A DNA stretch of 38,861 nt, taken from assembly GCF_001083785.1 (NCBI RefSeq), contig NZ_LAVL01000075.1, positions 1 to 38,861 on the forward strand, read 5' to 3'. The stretch is from Nonomuraea sp. SBT364 (GTDB lineage Bacteria > Actinomycetota > Actinomycetes > Streptosporangiales > Streptosporangiaceae). Position numbers and translations under genes: made by a program. Of this stretch, positions 29,482 to 35,681 are shown one piece after another. The notes beneath the pieces were generated by a model. It had not been told where the DNA came from and searched no databases. It saw only the letters and a program-made list of their open reading frames with translations. Position 1 is the stretch's first letter. Every line of letters begins with the position of its first letter.

Positions 29482-30131
29482 CTCTCTTTGCGGGCCCGGA
29501 CCGCCAGCACCACCGGGACCGGCCCGCCCGACTCGGCGAACCGCTCCAGCGTCAGCCCCGCCGCCACGAAGGCGTTGAGCAGCTCCGGTACGGGCCAGTG
29601 GCTCGCCCCCACCTTCGCCCGCACCCCCTTGTCGGTCCACGACTCCTTCGTCCAGTGCCGGTCGAGGTAGCCGGGGCGGATCACCACCGCCTCCGGATCA
29701 CCACGGTCGGCGAACCCGCCGCAGAAGCACGGATGCACGCCGACGTGCACGAATGCGCCGCCCGGCCGCAGCACCCTGGCCGCCTCGCGCAGCACCGCCG
29801 GATAATCCGGCATGTCGGTGTGCGCCATCATCGCGATCACCGCGGGCAGGCCGGCGTCGCGGAACGGCAGCCGCGTGGCGTCGCCCCGTACGGCCGGCAG
29901 CCGGTCGCGCGCGTGCCGCAGCATCCCGGCCGACAGGTCGACGCCCGCCGGGGTCCAGCCGAGGTCGCGGACCACCGCCGCGTGCACGCCGGTGCCGCAG
30001 CCGATCTCCAGGCACGTGCCCCGGCCCTCGCCCAGCAGCTCCCGCAGCAGGCCCCGGGTGCCCAGGGGGTCCCCGGCGGCCAGGAACACCTCCTCGTACC
30101 AGTCAGCGATCTCGTCATAGGCAGCGTCCAT
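29478..30131 (-). CDS. SAM-dependent class I methyltransferase
   Basis: A 217-residue methyltransferase of the UbiE/Methyltransf_11 type. MDAAYDEIADWYEEVF is the usual N-terminal pattern, LEIGCGTGVHAAVVRDLG is motif I (about residues 41-58) and GVDLSAGMLRHARDR motif post-I; VLREAARVLRPGGAFVHVGV is motif V. ATG at 30131 directly abuts GGAGG with no spacer, so start efficiency may be low; later starts would delete conserved residues. The substrate is unknown. Its stop lies within the operator of the SMR gene, so its transcription could be affected by that regulator. Confidence 0.84.
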   Translation of the reverse strand: MDAAYDEIADWYEEVFLAAGDPLGTRGLLRELLGEGRGTCLEIGCGTGVHAAVVRDLGWTPAGVDLSAGMLRHARDRLPAVRGDATRLPFRDAGLPAVIAMMAHTDMPDYPAVLREAARVLRPGGAFVHVGVHPCFCGGFADRGDPEAVVIRPGYLDRHWTKESWTDKGVRAKVGASHWPVPELLNAFVAAGLTLERFAESGGPVPVVLAVRARKES

Positions 30132-30184
30132 CCTCCGAGCCGATCACGCCGAGCGGGGTGCTGCCAGAGGTTTCCGCCGACGGC

Positions 30185-31210
30185 TTACGGGGCGCCGAAC
30201 AGGTCGTCGCGGGCCATCGACAGCGCGGTCACCACCGCGCCGCCCAGCACCGGGTTGTCCTCGATGGCCGTGACCCGCACCTGGGTGGGCACCGGCGCGA
30301 GCCGCGCCAGCCGGTCGGCGACCAGGGCGGCCAGCTCGTCGCCGCCCGCCCTGCCGATCTCCCCGGCGAGCACGACCAGGCCGGGGTCCAGCAGCGCCAC
30401 CGCCGGGAACGCCGCCGCGGCCACCCGGGCGGCCACCTCGCCGATCGCCCGCCCGCGGACGGCCGCGCCGTTCACCAGGTCGCAGAGCGGCCCGTCGCCG
30501 GCGTCGAGGAAGCCGATCTCGCCCGCGCCGCCGGACACCCCCCGGCGCAGCCTGCCGTCCAGCACGACCGCCGCGCCCACGCCGTCGTCCAGCCAGAGCA
30601 GCACGAAGTCGCCCTGGCCCGCCGCCGCGCCCTCGCGATGCTCGGCCAGCGCGGCCAGGTTCACCTCGTTCTCCAGCACCACCGGCCCGTCCAGCCGGGA
30701 CCGCAGCTCCCGCAGCACGCTGGGCCGCCAGCCCGGTACGTCGTTGAGCCGCGACAGGTCGCCGGTGCGCGGGTCGACCAGGCCGGGCGCGCCCACCGCC
30801 ACCGCGTGCAGGGAGCGCCCGCCCGCCGCCTCGGCCACCGCGCCGGCTACCAGGTCGGGGATGCCGCCGGCGCCGACCTCGCGCCTCGCGGTGCCCTTCG
30901 TGGCGCCGGTGAGATCGGCCACGGTCACCGTCACGGCGTTGCGGCGCACGTCCACGCCGGCCACGTGCGCCCGCCCGGCCACGATCCGGTACAGGCGCGC
31001 GTTCGGCCCCCGCCGGTCGCCCCCGTCCTCGCCGCCCGCCTCGATCAGGCCGTTCGCCTGCAGCCGCTCGATCAGGTCGGAGACCGTGGGACGCGACAGC
31101 CCCGTCAGCGTCCTGATCTGCGGCGCGGTCAGCGGCCCGCGTTCCAGCAGCAGGTCCAGGGCCAGCCGGTCGTTGATCGCCCGGGCCGTACTCGGTGTGG
31201 CGGTGCGCAC
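30185..31210 (-). CDS. ROK-family transcriptional regulator
   Basis: A 341-residue protein with an N-terminal MarR-like winged helix (residues about 10-60, LTAPQIRTLTGLSRPTVSDL) and a ROK sugar-kinase-like domain (AVGAPGLVDPRTGDLSRLND, GVGAAVVLDGRLRRGVSGGA). The ROK zinc motif (GHxx...CxCGxxGCxE) is missing: after GGAGEIG comes FLDAGDGPLCDLVNG. The protein is thus a regulator with a degenerate kinase site. The start is GTG 31210 with GAGGGG upstream. It is divergent from an MFS gene across 46 bp that contain AT-rich inverted halves, so it probably controls that transporter. Confidence 0.85.
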   Translation of the reverse strand: MRTATPSTARAINDRLALDLLLERGPLTAPQIRTLTGLSRPTVSDLIERLQANGLIEAGGEDGGDRRGPNARLYRIVAGRAHVAGVDVRRNAVTVTVADLTGATKGTARREVGAGGIPDLVAGAVAEAAGGRSLHAVAVGAPGLVDPRTGDLSRLNDVPGWRPSVLRELRSRLDGPVVLENEVNLAALAEHREGAAAGQGDFVLLWLDDGVGAAVVLDGRLRRGVSGGAGEIGFLDAGDGPLCDLVNGAAVRGRAIGEVAARVAAAAFPAVALLDPGLVVLAGEIGRAGGDELAALVADRLARLAPVPTQVRVTAIEDNPVLGGAVVTALSMARDDLFGAP

Positions 31211-31256
31211 GTTGCCCCTCTATTCATTAGGAACCCTGCCTGATAATTTACCCCGC

Positions 31257-32462
31257 ATGAGACACCCCCATCATCGTGCGATCGCCGGGGTCTTCGCGGT
31301 CCACGGTGCCGTCGGCGGCAGCCTGGCGACCCGGATGCCATGGATCCAGGACCATCTCGGCCTCGATCCCGGCGTGCTCGGCCTGGCGCTGCTGTGCCCG
31401 TCGCTCGGCGCGTTCGTCGCGATGCCGATGGCCGGGCGCCTAGCCCACCGCTTCGGGGGGCGGGCCGCCACCCGGACGCTGCTCGCGCTGTGGGGCATCG
31501 CGCTCGCGCTGCCCGCGCTCGCTCCCGGCCTGCCGTGGCTGTGCGCCGCCCTCCTGGTGTACGGGGCCGCCGCCGGGGCCTGTGACGTCGTGATGAACGC
31601 CCAGGGTGTCGTGGTCGAGCGGCGGCTCGGCAGGTCGATCATGTCGAGCCTGCACGGGCTGTGGAGCGTCGGGAACTTCGCCGGGGCGGGCGCCGGGGCG
31701 GCGATGGCGGCCGTGGCGGTCGACGCCCGCGCGCACCTGGCGCTCATGGCCGCGGTGCTGCTGCTGGCGGGGCTGGCCGTGACGCGCGGGCTGCCCGACC
31801 TGCGGCCCGGGCCCGGGGAGCAGGCGCCGCCCCGGTTCGCGGTGCCGTCGCGGGCGATCCTGGCGATCGGCCTGGTCGGGCTGTGCGCCACGGTCACCGA
31901 GCTGTCCGGCGCGCAGTGGGCCGCCGTCTACACCGTGGAGGTCACGGGCGCCGGGGAAGGGCTGGGCGCGGTCACGTACGCGATCTTCGCCGCGTTCATG
32001 GTCGTCACCCGGCTGTGCGGGGACGCGATCGTGCGGCGGCTGGGGCCCGTCACGGCGGTGCGGGGCGGCGCGGTGCTGGCCACGGCGGGGGCCGTCGTCG
32101 TCGCCACGGCTCAGGTGCCGGTGGCGGCCATCGCCGGGTTCGCGCTGGTCGGCGTGGGGGTGGCGGTCACCGTGCCGCTGGTGTTCGCCGCCGCGGGGAA
32201 CGCCGGGCCGACACCGGGCCAGGGCGTCGCCGGCGTGGCGACGATCACGTACCTGTCGGGGCTGGCCGCGCCCGCCGTCACCGGCTGGGTGGCCGGCGCC
32301 ACCTCGTTCCCGGTGGCCTTCGGGTTGCTCGCCTGCGTCACGGCGGTCATGGGCGGATGCGCCGGCGTGCTGCGGCCGCGCCGTGCCCGGACGTGGGCCG
32401 GCGCCGGCCTGGGAACCCAGACCGGCGCCGGTGAGGTAGGTCAGTCGCGCCAGCCGTCGTAG
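31257..32462 (+). CDS. MFS transporter (YbjJ/sugar-type)
   Basis: A 401-residue major facilitator with about 12 TM segments. GVFAVHGAVGGSLATRMPWI and IQDHLGLDPGVLGLALL, with MAGRLAHRFGGRAATR as motif A, resemble the YbjJ/FucP-like branch. ATG at 31257 lies 7 nt after TAATTT (31244-31249), suggesting a leaderless mRNA. The ROK regulator is divergent, which points to a sugar or glycoside as substrate; this is inference. The hydrophilic C-terminal 20 residues overlap the convergent small secreted-protein gene by 22 bp. Confidence 0.87.
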   Translation: MRHPHHRAIAGVFAVHGAVGGSLATRMPWIQDHLGLDPGVLGLALLCPSLGAFVAMPMAGRLAHRFGGRAATRTLLALWGIALALPALAPGLPWLCAALLVYGAAAGACDVVMNAQGVVVERRLGRSIMSSLHGLWSVGNFAGAGAGAAMAAVAVDARAHLALMAAVLLLAGLAVTRGLPDLRPGPGEQAPPRFAVPSRAILAIGLVGLCATVTELSGAQWAAVYTVEVTGAGEGLGAVTYAIFAAFMVVTRLCGDAIVRRLGPVTAVRGGAVLATAGAVVVATAQVPVAAIAGFALVGVGVAVTVPLVFAAAGNAGPTPGQGVAGVATITYLSGLAAPAVTGWVAGATSFPVAFGLLACVTAVMGGCAGVLRPRRARTWAGAGLGTQTGAGEVGQSRQPS

Positions 32463-32749
32463 CCGTCGTAGCCGCCGTCCTCCCACCGGTCCCCGTTGTT
32501 CCAGCGGCCGTAGTCGCCGTGGTCGTCGTGGTCGTCCCGGTTGTAGTAGTGGTGGTGGTGGCCCTTGCACGCCTCGAACAGCTTCGAGCCCGCCCGGACC
32601 CGCTTGTGGTCGACGTTCAGCCACGAGCTGGAGCCTTCGGCGCTGTAGTAGCACTCGTTCGAGCGGTCGCTGACCTCTGCCGCAGCCGGACCGGCCACGG
32701 CGGCCGCCGCCAGAAGCGCACCGCTGGCGACGATAAGAATACCCTTCAT
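32441..32749 (-). CDS. Small secreted His/Asp/Tyr-rich protein
   Basis: A 102-residue protein with a clear signal peptide (MKGILIVASGALLAAAAVAG, cleavage near PAAAEV at residues 21-26). The mature part has two cysteines (NECYYS and FEACKG) that may form a disulfide, and a C-terminal tail rich in His, Asp, Gly, Tyr and Trp (GHHHHYYNRDDHDDHGDYGR...). The tail looks able to bind divalent metals. ATG at 32749 has GGGGAG 4 nt upstream. A sigma-70 type promoter TTATCA-18-TATAGT lies 42-71 bp upstream. I know no named family. Confidence 0.78.
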   Translation of the reverse strand: MKGILIVASGALLAAAAVAGPAAAEVSDRSNECYYSAEGSSSWLNVDHKRVRAGSKLFEACKGHHHHYYNRDDHDDHGDYGRWNNGDRWEDGGYDGYDGWRD

Positions 32750-32785
32750 GATCTCCCCTTGATCACGAACTGCCATTGAGTCGTC

Positions 32786-32815
32786 ACTATACGTATCCAT
32801 TTGGAGGAGTGATAA
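32786..32815 (-). promoter_or_regulatory. Promoter of the small secreted-protein gene
   Basis: On the minus strand TTATCA (32815-32810) and TATAGT (32791-32786) are separated by 18 bp, a good vegetative promoter. Transcription would start near 32779, giving a 30-nt leader containing GGGGAG. Confidence 0.6.
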
Positions 32816-32838
32816 CACGCCACGCCCACGTGTCGATT

Positions 32839-32863
32839 GAGTATTAGTCCTGGTCAGATACTC
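32839..32863. terminator. Dyad downstream of the amidohydrolase gene
   Basis: GAGTAT (32839-32844) and ATACTC (32858-32863) are inverted copies with a 13-nt middle that is partly self-complementary. It starts 11 bp beyond the amidohydrolase stop codon and may be a weak terminator or an operator. Confidence 0.35.
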
Positions 32864-32873
32864 CCAAGTCCGG

Positions 32874-34088
32874 CTATCCCCGCAGGCGGGCGCCTCTGCG
32901 CCACACGGCGGCGATGGCGCGGCTGTCGGTGATGTCGCGGGTGGGGTCGCCCTCCACGAGCACCAGGTCGGCCAGCAGCCCGGCGGCGACGCGGCCCCGG
33001 TCGGCCAGGCCGAAGTGGCGGGCCGGGACGCTGGTGGCGGCGGCCAGCGCCTCCTCGGGGGTGAGCCCGGCCAGGGTGAGCAGCAGCAGCTCGCGGTGCA
33101 TGGCGGCGCCGTGGATGGGCGCGAACATGTTCGCGTCCGTGCCGGCCAGCAGCGGCACCCCGGCCCGGTGCAGCTCGCGGGCGGCGTGCAGGGCGTTGAC
33201 CGAGCCGGCCGCCGGGACCGGGACGGCCGACGGGTCGCGGGTGGCGGCGGCCCTGAGCCGCTCGGGCAGCCGGGCGGCGACGCGCGGGTCGCGGATGAGC
33301 TCCAGGCCGTTCTCGTCGCCGTTGACGGCCTCGAAGTAGGACAGCGTGCTCACCACGTACACGCCCTGGGCGGCGATCCTGGCCGCCAGCTCCCCGGCTG
33401 CCTCGCCGCCCGGGGAGGCGTCGCTGACGACGTGGGCCAGGCCGTCGATCCCCGCGTCGAGGGCGATCAGGGCCTCACGCACCGTGACGGCGTGCCCGAT
33501 CGCCCGCAGCCCGGCGGCGTGCCCCGCCTCGACCAGTGCGGCCACCGTGCCGGGCGCGAGCGCGGGCAGGTCGAGGCCGCCCGCCGCGCCGTCGTCGATG
33601 ACGATCTTCAGGTAGTCGGCGCCCTGCTCCAGCCGCGCCTCGACGAACGCCGTCGCCTCGTGGGCGCCGGCCACCGTGTCGAACGGCCCGGCGGCGTCGC
33701 CCAGGTGGGCCAGGTTCGCCGCCTCGGCGGCCATGATCTGGCTCGGGTGCCCGCCGGGGGCGGTGGCCAGCACGCCGGGGCTGCGGATGTCGGCCACGTC
33801 GTCCCGCTCGGCGGCGGTGCGGCGCTGTCTGGCCAGGTTCGACGGCAGGCAGAACATGTCCAGCTCGGTCGTCACGCCGAACGCCAGCGCCTGCCCGAGC
33901 GCGCCGTCGTGGGCGTGGGTGTGCGCGTCGATCAGGCCCGGCAGCAGCGTCCTGCCGGCGCCGTCCACGGTGGCGTCCACGGGGCCGCCGTCGGGCTCGG
34001 CGATCAGCTCGCCGTCGATGAGGACGTCCGCGCGGGGGACGGTCCGCTCGCCGTCGAAGACCCGGACGTCGGTGATGAGAGTACGCAT
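32874..34088 (-). CDS. Metal-dependent amidohydrolase (imidazolonepropionase-like)
   Basis: A 404-residue TIM-barrel hydrolase. GLIDAHTHAHDG (about residues 51-62) supplies two metal His; YLKIVIDDG (about residue 160) supplies the carboxylated Lys; GHAVTVREAL and GLAHVVSD the later His ligands; and LLAGTDANMF the final Asp. The family includes prolidase-like and imidazolonepropionase-like enzymes acting on cyclic amides or peptides; the natural substrate is not predictable. There is no signal peptide. AGGAGG lies 7 nt before the ATG at 34088. It is a single gene, divergent from the decayed locus. Confidence 0.87.
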   Translation of the reverse strand: MRTLITDVRVFDGERTVPRADVLIDGELIAEPDGGPVDATVDGAGRTLLPGLIDAHTHAHDGALGQALAFGVTTELDMFCLPSNLARQRRTAAERDDVADIRSPGVLATAPGGHPSQIMAAEAANLAHLGDAAGPFDTVAGAHEATAFVEARLEQGADYLKIVIDDGAAGGLDLPALAPGTVAALVEAGHAAGLRAIGHAVTVREALIALDAGIDGLAHVVSDASPGGEAAGELAARIAAQGVYVVSTLSYFEAVNGDENGLELIRDPRVAARLPERLRAAATRDPSAVPVPAAGSVNALHAARELHRAGVPLLAGTDANMFAPIHGAAMHRELLLLTLAGLTPEEALAAATSVPARHFGLADRGRVAAGLLADLVLVEGDPTRDITDSRAIAAVWRRGARLRG

Positions 34089-34126
34089 GGTCGGCCTCCT
34101 GGGTGATTCGGAGGCCGATAGTACGG

Positions 34127-34216
34127 AGTGGAACTATTCGGGGTCAAATTGGCGTCCCGGTCACCCGGGCGATGGGGCCGGCGATGCGCGAACTGGAAAT
34201 GCCGGAGATCAGGTGA
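34127..34216 (+). pseudogene. Possible remnant of an ECF sigma factor C-terminus
   Basis: The frame SGTIRGQIGVPVTRAM, then GPAMRELEMPEIR and TGA, resembles the end of region 4 in SigE-group ECF sigma factors (xGTVRSQxSRALxxLREL). Nothing sigma-like precedes it; it starts in the leader of the divergent amidohydrolase gene. The stop overlaps the GTG of the next frame (GTGA), as in intact sigma/companion pairs. The similarity is short and the call tentative. Confidence 0.35.
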
Positions 34217-34850
34217 CGCGCTACACCGAGCAGGACCTGCGTACGGTGTTCGCCGAGGTCGGTGACGGCGGCCCGGAGCGGCCGCAGTCCCCTCGCCTGG
34301 AGAAGCTCGTGCGGCGGTCGCTCTCACGGTCCTCGTCGCCGTGCCCGTCGCGGGCGGCGCCCCCGATTCGGTGATGATCGCGCCCGGGGTGGAGCTGCAG
34401 GGGGCGGTCACCGGGGGGCGCGGCGAGCGGCTCCGGCTGATCGAGTCGGCCACCCGCGAGACCCTGGGCGACCACGTGACGGTCACCTTCCGGCCGGCCG
34501 GCCTCACGACCGGCTACTCCGCACGCTGCGCCGACCCCGGCGCCCGGGTGCTGGTGCGGTCGGCCGGCGACGCCGATGGGTGGAGCGACCTCGGCCGCTG
34601 CGGCGAGCGGAGCGGCGACGGCCCCGGCTCCCAGGAACACCCGGGCCCCGTCGAGCCCGGCTGGCTCCGGGCGCCCCGGGCGATCGAGGTGTGGGTGTTC
34701 CCCCCAGGGGCGCCGGTCGGCAGGCCGCCCTTCCGCGGCGAGGAACTCGTCGCGGACCCCGGCGCCCTGCGGAAGGCCGCGGGCGCCCGGCCCGGCCGCT
34801 GGGCCGGCGGCGCCCTCGACCGGGCCCGGCGGCCGTCAGGAGAAGTGCAT
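34213..34850 (+). pseudogene. Frameshifted membrane-anchored protein (sigma-factor companion type?)
   Basis: Frame 1 from GTG 34213 encodes VTRYTEQDLRTVFAEVGDGG and ends in junk at 34374. From about 34316 another frame takes over with AAVALTVLVAVPVAGGAPDS, a membrane segment, followed by RLIESATRETLGDHVTVTFR and CADPGARVLVR...DLGRCGE, a plausible extracytoplasmic domain. Together they read as one gene broken by a frameshift near 34310. The distal frame runs on to 35066 over an unrelated minus-strand gene, so the true end is uncertain. The layout (cytoplasmic N-terminus, TM, outside domain) is that of many proteins encoded next to ECF sigma factors. Confidence 0.55.
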
Positions 34851-35012
34851 GACGACGGCCAGGCCGATGACGTGCATGGCCACGACCGCGACGAGCAGCG
34901 CGACGAACACGAACTTGGCCGGGCCGTGCTCGAAGTGCTTGCCCTCCTCCAGGGGGCGCAGCTTGGCCTGGCGCTCGGCGATGCGCTCCTCCAGCGGCTT
35001 GCGGTAGAACAT
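34836..35012 (-). CDS. Small single-TM membrane protein
   Basis: A 58-residue protein starting MFYRKPLEERIAERQAKLRP, with an amphipathic charged N-terminal half and one TM segment (AKFVFVALLVAVVAMHVIGL) near the end. ATG at 35012 has GGGAGGG 6 nt upstream, which rejects the longer open frame to 35081. The function is unknown. It is divergent from the OhrR-like MarR gene across 101 bp containing three phased repeats, and so is a candidate target of that regulator. Confidence 0.72.
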   Translation of the reverse strand: MFYRKPLEERIAERQAKLRPLEEGKHFEHGPAKFVFVALLVAVVAMHVIGLAVVMHFS

Positions 35013-35040
35013 GCGGTGTCCCTCCCGGGATCGCCAAGAT

Positions 35041-35081
35041 TTGCGTGGCAACTCTTTGTGCGCTAATACTTTGTACACCAA
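35041..35081. promoter_or_regulatory. Three 15-bp-phased operator half-repeats for the OhrR-like regulator
   Basis: TTGCGTGGCAA (35041-35051), TTGTGCGCTAA (35056-35066) and TTGTACACCAA (35071-35081) share the form TTG-N5-(C/T)AA and start exactly 15 bp apart. They fill the gap between the divergent small membrane protein and MarR genes and are AT-richer than the surroundings. Regular phasing suggests cooperative binding of MarR dimers. Confidence 0.65.
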
Positions 35082-35113
35082 TTACCGTATCAGAGGGTGC
35101 CGGAGGCCCGCAC

Positions 35114-35608
35114 ATGGAGAGCACGGGAGAGGCGGCGGACCTGCTGGCCCTGGACCGGCAGGTGTGCTTCGCCCTCAGCGTCGCCTCACGCAGCGTGATC
35201 GGCCTCTACCGGCCGCTGCTGCAGCCCATGGGGCTGACCCATCCGCAATACCTGGCCATGCTCGCGCTCTGGCAGCACGAACCGCTGTCGGTCAAGGAGC
35301 TGGGGGAGCTGCTCCAGCTCGACCCGGGCACCATGTCCCCGCTGCTCAAGCGGCTCCAGGCACTCGGCTACATCAACCGCGAGCGCAACAGCAAGGACGA
35401 GCGCGCCCTCGTCGTGACCCTCACGCCCGCCGGCCGGCGGCTCAGGGCGGAGGCGGAGAAGATCCCCCCGGCCATCGTCGCCCGGCTCGGCATGGACCTC
35501 GACGAACTCCAGCACCTGCACCAGGCGCTGACGAGAGTGATCGCGGCCGCGTGCGGCGGCGACGACCCCGCACCGTCGGGCGAATCGGGCGTCCAGCGCG
35601 TTCGCTAG
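35114..35608 (+). CDS. OhrR-like MarR-family regulator
   Basis: A 164-residue MarR protein very close in form to OhrR, the organic-peroxide sensor. The peroxidatic Cys is in ALDRQVCFALSVASRSVIGL (Cys18), and YRPLLQPMGLTHPQYLAMLA follows as in OhrR; the wing is INRERNSKDERALVVTLT. Oxidation of the Cys would release DNA. ATG at 35114 is the start of this conserved block; GGAGG lies 8 nt upstream. No ohr gene is adjacent (an OsmC gene is 28 kb away under a GntR gene); the divergent neighbour is a small membrane protein. Confidence 0.85.
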   Translation: MESTGEAADLLALDRQVCFALSVASRSVIGLYRPLLQPMGLTHPQYLAMLALWQHEPLSVKELGELLQLDPGTMSPLLKRLQALGYINRERNSKDERALVVTLTPAGRRLRAEAEKIPPAIVARLGMDLDELQHLHQALTRVIAAACGGDDPAPSGESGVQRVR

Positions 35609-35661
35609 CCTGGCGGGCACGGAGGACCGTCCCGACGGGCTCGGCGAGCGCGACCGCTGAA

Positions 35662-35680
35662 CGCCCCGGCCGAAGGGGCG
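35662..35680. terminator. Hairpin between convergent MarR and ligase genes
   Basis: CGCCCC (35662-35667) and GGGGCG (35675-35680) pair over a 7-nt loop, 1 bp before the ligase stop codon on the other strand. It could stop transcription from both sides. Confidence 0.45.
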
Positions 35681-35681
35681 G

